From Cephalotus follicularis (lineage: Eukaryota > Streptophyta > Magnoliopsida > Oxalidales > Cephalotaceae): a stretch of 64,000 nucleotides of DNA. Position 1 is the stretch's first letter; every line of letters starts with the position of its first letter. Shown here in pieces: positions 1 through 9,895 of the stretch. The notes below the pieces were generated by a model that searched no databases, was not told the DNA's origin, and worked only from the letters and a program-made list of their open reading frames with translations. A program made the translations under genes and the position numbers. The DNA lies in NCBI GenBank assembly GCA_001972305.1, contig BDDD01002360.1, forward strand, positions 106,214-170,213, written 5' to 3'.

Positions 1-714
1 GTTTTCTTCTAAAAAGGAAATGGAAGGCAATGCGTCTTCTTTGGTTGGACATTTCGTATGTCAAGCAACAACAAATGGAAACACTTAAATCATGGCGACA
101 AAGAAAGGAAAATGGATTTCAATTTAGGGAATGTAATCCTTTAACATGTTATTCTAATTTGGCAGACATGATGGTGATCCTAATTTGGTGGATCACAGCA
201 CTAGCATTGTTCTTGAAATATATAACACGTTTTCAGCTAACTGGGTGGAAGCTAGACATTTTTTTTTGCAGAGAGAGAAAGAGAGAGAACATCAATTTTT
301 TGTTCTTAGAGAACAATAGGGAGAAAAGAGGAAATCTATATGCCATTGATCTAAAACACCACACCCTGATTTCTATGGGTGGTGTATTGCCTTTCATTGA
401 GCACTAGTTCTGCTATATTTATCCTAGACTAGGATTAGACATATAGGAGTTGGATTGGTTGTTCCGTTGTTGCCTGTTCCTGAGGTAAAGCTTGAAGTCT
501 CATAACGGATTCTTGAAGGAAGGAATTGGTTGCTTGGTATAATCTCTATCCTTCAATATATGCTTGTTATGTTTAGCAATCCTAGGATGGTTGTGATCAT
601 TTATGGAGTTGGATTATAGGACGTTCATTGTTTTTGAGCCACTTTAATGAAAATTAAAGTTGAATAACCTATACACCTAACACCTAAAATGGCCATATAT
701 CAAGTATTTTTCTT
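1..714. other. Unassigned sequence left of element C
   Basis: I recognise nothing here. There is an open frame at 30-407 (+) of 125 codons, but it has no known domain and contains a GA-rich low-complexity stretch near 270-300, so I do not call it a gene. The sequence does not match the part of the C LTR that should lie here (compare 39003-40190), so the C LTR is truncated or interrupted near 715. Confidence 0.5.
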
Positions 715-913
715 ACACATCTAAGTGGCGACGCTTTGATAGAACCCGTTGACACTTTATTCTTGAATTTGCGCCAATTAGACCAGTATTTATGCACTTT
801 GATCATTTTTCTCTTTTAGCCTGAAAATCAATAAAATAACCGAAGTAGTCTGCTTCCAAGAATAAAAACAAAATAAATAGATCCTTAAAAATAACATATT
901 TTTATGCTTAACA
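715..913 (-). repeat. Element C 3' LTR, truncated stub
   Basis: On the minus strand this begins TGTTAAGCATAAAAATATG and matches the start of the C 5' LTR at 40444-40245, including the shared tract about a residue dated by TAGACCAGTATTTATGCAC. Only about 200 bp of an LTR near 1.8 kb are present. It contains two degenerate GTCGAC-type motifs (723-760, with GGCGACGC and CGTTGACAC). Confidence 0.85.
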
Positions 914-2053
914 AATACCCCCATACTTAAACATTTCTTTTGCTCAAGCAAATGAAACGGAAAACTAAAACACTAAAAATAAAACAAAAACCATAACTCA
1001 CTTTCGTAGGAATCACGGTTGTACTTAGCATGTGCAACAAGCCTTAAAACCCCTAAGTTTCCTTAGTGGATGAGTTGTGTCTCGTGAGTGTTTTCAAAGA
1101 ATAAACACACAAAATTCACTTTATCATAACTTTGTCAATAGGTAAAATGTATCTCTACTTAAAAATTTTTAGGCAACCCCCATACTTCAATTTTATATCT
1201 TGTTCCAAGTTCTAGAATCATAACACATCTCAATTAAAGAGTTTTAATAAATTATTTGTTATCCATACTATTTCCCGATCAAGACATGAATTCTCAGTTT
1301 CATGAAATCTTACTTTAGAGTCAGACAAAGAACTTTAGCACTAAGATTTTTTTTATCATCGAACTCATTCCTCCACTTCTGTTGGTTTGAATGACATGGA
1401 TGGAGCATACACCAGACACCCAAATTACTAAGTAGCTTCAGATTTTACAACAATGTGCACATGAGATCAATAAAAAATTTACGCACTTAAATCCGTGCAA
1501 TGTCTTAGTCTCTTAAGCTTTCTATAAGACCCATGTAACAAGTTTTGGACCAATTCCTCTCAAACCAGTTGGCTTTAAGGAATTAGGTGTAGAACACCCC
1601 TAAGGCTTACTTACTCGAATCAAATAGGCTACAGACCAAGACTGAATTTAAACAAGAGTAAAATATTTTTATTTTATTTTATGCAAGAACATAAATTCTC
1701 TGTCCTAACTCCTTATTAAGATCGATGAAACTTTGAAGACACACAAGATCTGTCTCTTTTTGTTCGTCGTTTTTTTTCCACAAACTCCTACCTTGAGATG
1801 TATTCCTTTTCCTTCCTTGAAAGCAAAATTTTTATTATTTCTCCTATGGGGTTTCTAGTATTTTTAAGAACATAAACATTTACTCATGCTTTCAAAATTA
1901 AGTGAACTTTGGTACTAAACCCCTCATACTTAAACCTTGCATTGTCCATAATGCACTAAAAGCGACTATAGAAATAACAATTAATGATCAAAGAAATATA
2001 TGTGAAACAATGCAATAAATAAAAGAAAAAATTAGGGGTAGTGTTTACCAGAT
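914..2053 (-). other. Element C 3' untranslated region with repeated polypurine-like tracts
   Basis: This stretch lies between the pol stop and the 3' LTR. On the minus strand it has three AAGTATGGGGG-type tracts (near 914-930, 1175-1185 and 1920-1935, the last reading AAGTATGAGGGG). The one next to the LTR is the functional polypurine tract by position. The region aligns along its length with 33069-34364 of element A, which shows that A and C are one family. No gene is seen. Confidence 0.8.
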
Positions 2054-2458
2054 ATGATCATGTAGACTCTAAATAGAGAGGCTCATGAAGGTCCATAGCC
2101 TCTTCCACTGGTGCAGCTGAAAACTCTAGAAAAATATTCAACCGCTGCCCGTTTACCTTGAATGCATCTTCAGTACCTGGCTTAACATTCACAAACACAC
2201 CATGTGAGAACATAGTTTGGACAATATAAGCACCTTCCCAATGGGTTCTCAGTTTTCCAGTAACCGAAAATTGTACAAAAGAACCTTATTGCCGACTGCA
2301 AAAGTTTTCCTCAAAATATGCTCATCATGTAAGGCTTTGGTCTTTTCTTTGGAGATCTTAGTATTGTCATATGCATCATTTCGGATCTCTTCCAACTCAG
2401 ATTGTTGGAGAGCACGATGAGCACCCGCACTGGAACGATCAAAGTTGAAATGCGTAAT
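2054..2458 (-). pseudogene. Element C integrase C-terminal end (part 2)
   Basis: The minus strand encodes, with one frame change, the tail of an Athila-type integrase: an [21 protein letters not shown] block, then [10 protein letters not shown], and ends in APVEEAMDLHEPLY before the stop. It continues the integrase at 6645-7204 after insertion G is removed (GTAAT is repeated on both sides). The frameshift near 2270 breaks the tail. Element A carries a homologous tail in an intact frame. Confidence 0.8.
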
Positions 2459-2620
2459 TGTAACGCCCGGTATTTTCCTAAATGTAATATTTCGATTTAT
2501 GATGTAATCTTAAACTTGAGTTAATGAGAATGTTGAGATTTTGAACTCAAAAGATGCTCTAGTTTTGGTTTTGGAAATGGAATGAGTATGTCAAAAACTT
2601 AAACGGTGCTGTTTGGGGAC

Positions 2621-2782
2621 AAAGACATCGACGTCTTTGTAAAGACGTCGACGCCTATGGGAACTGAAGAACGCGTGAATGCATGGAGCATGCACGTCGA
2701 CCTTGAGAGGAGGCTTCGACGCCTTCTTACAAAAATGGAAAAGACATCGACGTCTAAAGAAAGACGTCGACGCCTTTGTAAA
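2621..2782 (+). repeat. Palindrome cluster 1 of the G LTR (GTCGAC core)
   Basis: About six copies of a palindrome near AAAGACGTCGACGTCTTT occur here, for example at 2621-2638, 2641-2656, 2710-2728 and 2740-2782. The cluster starts about 160 bp into the LTR, in the upstream (U3) part. Copies differ mainly by G-to-A or C-to-T changes at CpG steps (ATCGAC, GTCGAT), as expected from methylated DNA. Confidence 0.9.
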
Positions 2783-3344
2783 GAACATCTGTCGTGCTTT
2801 TTTGCTGGCAGAGTAACATGCAATGGGATCTTTGGGGGCTTTACCAGATGCCTTTGCAAGTGCATTGTGACGTGGTGATCGTGCTAGTGTGTTGTCAGGC
2901 ATGCTCAAAACATGCCCTCACATGGAACATGCAAGGAATTATGCCATCCTAACATGCAACCTGTAAAAGGAAGATGGTTAAAGAAAACATTGGAGCTAGA
3001 GATTGGTGCTCGTGGGTAGCAGTTGCTAAGGGGATCTTGCAGCTGCTGGTAGCCAGAATTTAGGAACTCAAAGAGGTGGACTTTCCAGTTCCTAACTTGG
3101 AACAATAAGGTAGGGGAAAGTGATGGACTTATACATGCATTTTGAGTTTTAAGTTAATGAATAACATGATGAATTGCATGTTAATGGTTGGATTATGGTT
3201 CTGGACTTGTTGTGGTGTTACTGTGATACACTGAGTTAATCATGCATGTACGATTACATGAATATGTGAATTGGTTGTGTAAGGGATGGATGTGATATTG
3301 GCTTGGTATATTGAAACTGTGAAAAGACGTTCTGGGTTGTGAAA

Positions 3345-3775
3345 GACATCGACGTCTATGAGACGACGGCAATGCCTTCGTGTGGAAATGTGAAAGACAT
3401 CGATGCTTTTTTTAAAGACATCAACGCCTTTTCTGGGTAATCGTAGAACTGTAATGTTCATTTCAGGTGGCCATTTAGCCACTTGGGATCACCTGTTTGG
3501 TTTCGAATTAATGTTTTGGTTATGTTCCTGTTAACCAGTAGCATACCTTACACGTTGTGAGAGTGATATTCGTTTGCATGAGGGATTAAAAGGGCAGATT
3601 CTACCCTCTAGAATCAAGACTTGCGAACTGATACTCTCTGGTATCATAAAGACATCAACGTCTTTGAAAAGACATCGACGTTTTTGGTCCAAAAGTGCCT
3701 GGGAATATTTGTACATGGGATCAACGCTTTGGTGTAAAGACGTCGACGCCTTAAGGATAGACATCGATGCTTTTT
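3345..3775 (+). repeat. Palindrome cluster 2 of the G LTR (GTCGAC core)
   Basis: Further copies of the same motif occur near 3346-3362, 3391-3435, 3649-3685 and 3737-3775. They lie downstream of the predicted splice donor at 3110, so this cluster falls inside the presumed leader intron. Confidence 0.9.
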
Positions 3776-4267
3776 CTCCTGATCAGTAGGATTTTACTCG
3801 AATGGGACCCGCTAGACCCGAAACGACTATAAAAATGAACCTAGATGCATTCTGAGCATTTGTTTGCATTGTTACTGTGATTTGCATTATGGTTGCTTTC
3901 TAAAAGTGTTAACAATTTTGAAAAGCTTACATGATTATTACGGTCATTTGTGCGGAAATGTATATTTGTCAACATATGAATTTATATATTTTCGAAATGG
4001 TTGGGGAAGTATTTCCAATGACAGAGAAATGTTTTAAAGGTTTGATTATGAAACCAATTGTATTGTGCGAAAATGTATATTTGTCAACATATGAATATAT
4101 ATATTTTCAAAATGATTGGGGAAGTATTTCCAAAGACAGAAAAATGTATTGTTTTAAGTTTTATAACTTATTACAACTTGTGAACGAAATAATATATTTT
4201 AAACAAATATATTTGATCAAGTAATTATATGTAATTGCTTGACTTGTGCTGTGAAATGCTTGTGCTT

Positions 4268-4380
4268 GATGATTATTAGCCACCGTGCTAATAACTTGTT
4301 GATTATTAGCCACCGTGCTAATAACTTGTTGATTACTTAGCCACTATGCTAGTAACTTGCTGTTGGTTTAGCCGCCGTGC
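4268..4380 (+). repeat. Hairpin array TTAGC-N6-GCTAA in the G LTR
   Basis: Four units about 31-33 bp apart each hold a short inverted repeat: ATTAGC/GCTAAT twice, an imperfect CTTAGC/GCTAGT, and TTTAGC/GCTAAA. The outer pair changes on both sides together in the last unit. The same array recurs at 5820-5935, in E (10615-10733, 18135-18250) and in F (56377-56440, 63750-63802). Confidence 0.85.
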
Positions 4381-4706
4381 TAAACAACTTACTGAGGACT
4401 TGCTCCAAAACCGTTCGCAAACGGGGATGGAGTAAGAGTGCATGACGTTGGGGCCAGGAGGTGGCGACGGTCATGGTATCATTATTTCACGCTCCGTTTT
4501 GGGCGATCGACAGTTATGTTTGGATTATTGGGCATCACGTAGTATGGGATACGTGATGCGTATTTATATTCAGCTCATTTACGTTGTTGCTTCCGCTATC
4601 TGAAGGTTTTTAATTGTTGGTATTTTTGCATGAGCTGAACTATCTTGTGTTAATTGCCTTACCACTTTATATGTTGTCTTGTCGTGGAAACGGGGGCGTG
4701 ACAACG

Positions 4707-4718
4707 TGGTATCAGAGC
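4707..4718 (+). other. Primer-binding site of element G
   Basis: TGGTATCAGAGC starts 3 bases after the 5' LTR end. It is complementary to the 3' end of initiator methionine tRNA, the usual primer of Tekay elements. Confidence 0.9.
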
Positions 4719-4814
4719 ATATTCCATATATGCTTAGTTAGGATATTTTCCTTGGCAATCAATAAATTGTTTTCCTAAAGTCATGACTAACCGTCGTCCT
4801 TCTTATAGGAACAT

Positions 4815-5771
4815 ATGGACCGAAGAAGAACGCGTGGTAGGGCTAGGGCCGCTGGAGCCAATGCCCCTGAAGGAGTGAATGTTCCTCAAGATAATAGAGA
4901 CCCAATGACCCGGATTGCTGACTATTTCCAGCAATAGATGGCCTTTAATACGGCCAACGCGGAGGAGATGAGCCAATACTACGCGCAAGCTCGACCGCAA
5001 CATAGAGCTCCCGATCACTGCCCAGGAGAGGATGGTAATCAATTCAGAAGGGACATCGAGAGGTTTATGAGACAAAACCCACCTAGCTTATGGGCCGAGC
5101 TTGATGCCACGATTGCTGAAAGATGGCTTCAAGACTTGGAGAAGATTTTTGCAGTGATGGACTATACCGACGCTCAGAAACTGAAATTTGTCGTGTACCG
5201 TTTATGGGGAGAGGCCACTCACTGGTGGGAGATGGTCAAAGCGAAGTGGGAGTCAGTGGGACTCGATGCTACATGGGAGAGATTCCAGACAGAGTTCCTC
5301 GATTCCTATGTACCCCGGATCGAGCAAGAGCGGAGGGAGACGGAGCTTCTGGAATTACGGCAAGGGGAGATGACTGTGGCCGAGTACCAGGCCAAGTTCA
5401 TGGAGCTATCCAGACATTTACCATATCTAGTGGCAGATGATGTGAAAAAGATACGGATATTTTTGAAGGGTTTCCGAACGGACCTTCGGTCGATGATTAG
5501 GGCTATGGAGCTGGGTACTTTTTCAGAGGTCGCTCAAAAGGCGAGGCTGCTGGAGAGCATATCCAGTGAGCACCGAGCAGAGAGGGCCCAGGAGCAACAA
5601 ATTAAATAGAACCCGACAAGACCAGCTTCTTCGAAATGGCAAGACATAGGTTCTCCGAATAAATCATCAAAGAACAGATCTGGGCAGACTGCCACGCTGG
5701 GGACTCCTAGTCAGGGGAGTAATGCAGGAACCGGAGCTTGTTATCACTATGGTCGGAAGGGCCACTTGCAG
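4815..5771 (+). pseudogene. Element G gag, truncated and with two stops
   Basis: The frame starts at an ATG that opens MDRRRTRGRARAAGANAPEG, a basic N-terminus typical of this gag. Stops fall at 4935-4937 and 5607-5609 (both look like CAG-to-TAG or similar changes), and the frame stays open otherwise. The capsid core includes FVVYRLWGEATHWWEMVKAKW and ERRETELLELRQGEMTVAEY. The last residues are the first zinc knuckle, where the second Cys is Tyr (CYHYGRKGHLQ), before the sequence jumps into the LTR at 5772. Gag normally forms the particle and binds the RNA. This copy is broken. Confidence 0.92.
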
Positions 5772-6644
5772 TAATTATATGTAATTGCTTGACTTGTGCT
5801 GTGAAATGCTTGTGCTTGATGATTATTAACCACCGTGCTAATAACTTGTTGATTATTAGCCACCGTGCTAATAACTTGTTGATTACTTAGCCACTGTGCT
5901 AGTAACTTGCTGTTGGTTTAGCCGCCGTTCTAAACAACTTACTGAGGACTTGCTCCAAAACCGTTCGCAAACGGGGATGGAGTAAGAGTGCATGACGTTG
6001 GGGCCAGGAGGTGGCGACGGTCATGATGATTGACTTGTCTGGTTCCTTTTTGGAAACATATTTACTGCCTGTGTTGATATAACTTATGAGTTATACTTGT
6101 ACTGTGAGCATGCATATATTTTTATACAGAGGTATACTTATTGTGAAAATTACATGTCATGGCTCATCATAATGCATTCATTCATGATACTCATTATCAT
6201 ATGACTCGAACTGTATTTTATGGGTTTATTCACTTAGCCGAGTGAGGACAAAGGCTAACCCCTACTATAACAGATTGACAGAGTGGTCTTGACATGGAGC
6301 ATGCACAGAGATTTAAAGAGAAGACTTGTTATCTCTCTTATTTATGTATTTGGATTGTTGAACATTGATCATGTTATTCGGATTTTGTAACAAAGGATAT
6401 TTTGTTATCTCCTACTGTATCATTATTTCACGCCCCGTTTTGGGCGATTGACAGTTATGTTTGGATTATTGGGCGTCACGTAGTATGGGATACGTGATGC
6501 GTATTTATATTCGGCTCATTTACGTTGTTGTTTCCGCTATCTGAAGGTTTTTAATTGTTGGTATTTTTGCATGAGCTGAACTATCTTGTATTGATTGCCT
6601 TACCACTTTATATGTTGTCTTGTCGTGGAAACGGGGGCGTGACA
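5772..6644 (+). repeat. Element G 3' LTR, 5'-truncated
   Basis: This matches the 5' LTR from about 4224 to its end but keeps the 391-bp segment (6026-6416) that the 5' copy lost. The junction with gag has about 2 bases of shared sequence (AG), which suggests illegitimate recombination. The acceptor-like end GGCTAACCCCTACTATAACAG is at about 6253-6273. Confidence 0.93.
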
Positions 6645-6649
6645 GTAAT

Positions 6650-7486
6650 GGCCCAAAAGGCTCGATGTTCCAATTCCACTGGGAGATGACACGCTTTACC
6701 GTACACAATCCGACAAGGAGATTGACCAAGGCCAGTCTTGAAGATTGTTCGATAAGCCCAAAGAGCGTCCACAAGTCGAGTGGACCAATCCTTTCTATTG
6801 GGGTTGACTGTTTCTTCAAGGATTTGCTTAATTTGGTGATTAGATACCTCAACTTGCCCACTAGTTTAAGGATGGTAAAGTGTAGCAAGTTTGTGAGTGA
6901 TCCCATATCTTTTCATTAGGGCCCCAAAAGAACGATTGTAGAAATGGATACCCCTATCATTGATGATGGCTTGTGGGGTACAAAACCTAGAAATGATATA
7001 TTCCTTGAGAAACTTGACAACCACAGAGTTGTCCTTGGTTCGACAAAGAATCGCCTTTATCCACTTTGAAACATAGTCAACAACCAGAAAGATATATAAA
7101 TTCCCAAACAAGTTGGGAAAAGGACCCATGAAATCGATGCCCCAAACATAAAAAATCTCCACAATCAAAATTGGAGTCAAAGGCATCATATTCCTCTTGG
7201 CCACACGGCCTAAAGATTGACATGAAGCACAAGCCCTACAGTACTGATAAGCATCTTTGAAAAGACTCGGCCAATAAAATCCACACTATAAAACCTTGGC
7301 CGCTGTCTTAGTTGGGCCAAAATGGCCACCACAAGCCTGATCATGACAAAAAGACAGGATTGAGAGATGCTCATGATCAGGAATGCACCTTCGCACAATT
7401 TGATCAAGACACGCTTTGAAAAGATAAGGGCCATCCCAGAAGAAATGTTTGACTTGAGAGAGGAAACGACGCTTATCTTGAGCAGA
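6650..7486 (-). pseudogene. Element C integrase (part 1)
   Basis: On the minus strand the HHCC zinc region lies at about 7210-7480 in several frames. The catalytic core (6866-7204) has two of the usual acidic sites, in GIDFMGPFPN and IINDRGIHF. The C-terminal [16 protein letters not shown] block is near 6655-6700, after a frameshift near 6870. Integrase joins the cDNA to host DNA. G interrupts the gene at 6645, and its tail is at 2054-2458. Several frame breaks make it nonfunctional. Confidence 0.85.
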
Positions 7487-8107
7487 TCACTCTGATGGTA
7501 CGATCCCTGTGACAAGATAATTGACTATATCCGCATACCATGGTTCACTCCTGATAAGCATCAGCTGTTCATATGGGAAAGTTTCATTAATAGGACCCTT
7601 GACCTTTGGTGCATTGGAGAGACGGAACAAATGGCCTACCACCAAATTCTCAATCCCTTTCTTGTCCCTAATTTCAACCTCAAACTCATGAAGTAGCAAC
7701 ACCCAACAGATGAGACGGGCTTTTGCATCCTTTTTGCCCTTTAGATACCGAATCACAACATGATCAGTATAAACAATGACATGAGAACCTAGTAAATACG
7801 ATCAGAATTTTTTGAGTGCGAAGACTACTGCTAAAAACTCCTTCTCAGTCATTGTGTAATGCAGTTGCTCATATGAAAGGGTCCTACTTGCATAGTAAAT
7901 GAGGTTGCACAATTTATTTATCCTCTGACCCAGAACTGCTCCTATTGCACCGTCAGGCGCATCACACATGACTTAAAAAGGCTCATACCAGATGGGTGCC
8001 TGAATGATAGGAGTAGAGGTGAGCTCCTTATTTAAGAACTCAAATGCATCAAGGCACTCTTGAGAGAAAACAAACCCTGGATCCTTCACTAGGATCAATG
8101 TCAAGGG
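7487..8107 (-). pseudogene. Element C RNase H region
   Basis: The minus strand encodes the end of an Athila-type RNase H: a [20 protein letters not shown] block followed by [19 protein letters not shown], then a [18 protein letters not shown] linker to integrase. The upstream half (7760-8107) is recognisable only in pieces with stops, such as one near 7800. RNase H removes RNA from the RNA-DNA hybrid in reverse transcription. Confidence 0.75.
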
Positions 8108-9192
8108 TCACGACACCGTACTAAAATCTTTGATGAATCTCCGATAAAAGCCAGCGGTCCCTAGGAATGATCGAATGTCCTTCACATTTATAGGGGGAGG
8201 TAAATGCTTGATTATTTCTACTGTGGCCTTATCCACTTGAATTTCCTCTTTGAACATTACATGTTCGAGAATAATCCCCTCTTTCACCAAGAAATTGCAC
8301 TTTTCCCAATTAAGAACCAAAATGTTCTCCCTACTTCTTCCAAGTATTAATTTCAGATGATAAAGGCACTCAGAAAAGGTGGAACCATGCACAGAAAATT
8401 CATCCATAAACACTTCAAGAAAATCTTCCACCATATCAGAGAAGATACTCATCATACACCTTTGGAAAGTCGCGGGGGCATTGCAAAGACCAAATGGTAT
8501 ATGTCGATACGCAAAAGTTCCAACGGGGAATGTAAAGGTGGTCTTCTCTCGATCTTCTGGCGTGATGGGAATTTGATTGTATTCGGAATATCCATAAAAA
8601 AAACAATAATAATTGTGGCCAACCAGTCTGTCCAACATTTGATCAATAAAGGGAAGGGGAAAATGATCCTTCCAGGTGGCTGTATTCAACTTACAGTAGT
8701 CAATGCACACCCTCCATCCTGTTTGGACCTTAGTAGGAATTAAGTCATTGGTGGAGGATTACACTATCGTCACTCCGGATTTCTTTGGAACTACGTGAAC
8801 TGGACTCACCCACTGACTATCCGAGCTGGGATAAATGATCCCATTGTCCAGCCACTTCAAAATTTCCTTTTGTATGGCTTCCTTCATCATGGGGTTTGCC
8901 CTTCTCTAAGGTTCTCTAGAAGGTTTAGATCCTTCTATGATATTTATATGATGCTGGCAAATAGAGGGGCTGATTCCCTTGATGTCAGCCATAGTCCAAC
9001 CAATTGCCTCCTTATTTTCTTTTAGTATGTGAATAACCTCCTCTTCCTGATGCAAACTGAGATCAAACAACATAATAACAGGAAGAGTTTGATTTTTACC
9101 TAAGAATGAGTACTTCAGATTGGAAGGCAATTCCTTCAATTCTAGTTTTGGGGGCTCTTCTATTGATGGTTTAGGCAAAGATGTGGATAGGG
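8108..9192 (-). pseudogene. Element C reverse transcriptase
   Basis: The conserved pre-RT block (IEEPPKLELKELPSNLKYSF, near 9100-9160) and WTMADIKGISPSICQHHI lead into the RT at 8108-8710, with IDYCKLNTATWKDHFPLPFI and GLCNAPATFQRCM. The catalytic motif reads FMDEF where FMDDF is expected, so the second Asp is Glu. The motif A region reads FYGYSEYNQ, where the usual Asp is Tyr. Stops separate the pre-RT and RT parts near 8750. The upstream end was cut by D at 9192 (target TAGGG) and continues at 21842. Confidence 0.88.
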
Positions 9193-9895
9193 TATAATGC
9201 CCCTGATCCGAGTCCACTAATTGCTCAAAGCGAGCATCGAGGAATCAGTACGTTACGTGGGGTGAATCATTACATCTTTTAGCACTCTTGTCCAATGCTA
9301 ACATATACCAGTAATTCTCATGATTTTCAACTATCCATCAAGTCATTTAATCAAAAATTAATCTTAATTTAGATTTAAAACATAACAACATTTCACAACG
9401 GAAACATCTCATAATATTCCGTAGTTTCACAGGATCAAAATATACTTACAACTTTGAACACCAAATTTCAAAATATCATAATCTCATTATCATGATCGTT
9501 ACTAATACCTTTACATGTGTACAGCACTTGACATATAACATTTCACAGCGGAAAACCTAAACTTATTACATCATAAAACAGTCATATTCATTTCTCACAT
9601 TAACCATTAACTTCTCATACTCTCAAGTATGTTCAATAACTTTTGACATCATCGTCTTACTTGAAAACATCATAACCTATAGCATTCATTTCCTTACTTT
9701 GACATCTATACACCATGTATCGTAAAACGTTACATGGTGGAAAACATTAACGCATGACATTAAGCATAAAACTTCATAGCATAACATACTTCCTTTCCGA
9801 TACTTCGTTTACGAACTTCTTCTAGAGCTCGCACTTCTCCGTTCAGTCCTTTCCTGAAAACATTTTTATTGGAAATCAAAACATTGGAATGAGTG

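Larger units (their letters stand above)
2459..4703 (+). repeat. Element G 5' LTR
   Basis: This is 2245 bp. It has lost about 391 bp that the 3' LTR keeps at 6026-6416; the break is after GGTCATG near 4475. The lost piece holds the predicted intron acceptor (CAG ending at 6273), while the donor AAG|GTAGGG remains at 3110. Two GTCGAC palindrome clusters lie at 2621-2782 and 3345-3775, and a hairpin array at 4268-4380. Confidence 0.95.
2459..6644 (+). mobile_element. Element G: deleted Tekay-type Ty3/gypsy element
   Basis: The left border is TGTAACGCCCGG and the right border GGGGCGTGACA. The 5-bp target duplication GTAAT lies at 2454-2458 and 6645-6649. Inside are a 5' LTR, a primer-binding site, gag up to the first zinc knuckle, and then a direct jump into the middle of the 3' LTR. 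All of pol and the first part of the 3' LTR are gone, so the element cannot move by itself. It sits inside the integrase gene of C. Confidence 0.95.

Noticed and set aside
30..407. 125-codon frame at the left edge
   Set aside because: No recognisable domain, low-complexity middle, no neighbouring gene structure.
2591..2908. Open frames on both strands rich in DVDVF, KTSTS or RRR (also 12268-12510, 31068-31256, 54487-54939, 61881-62333)
   Set aside because: They are made by the palindromic repeats, which read open in several frames at once. No domain, no consistent start, and they differ between LTR copies.
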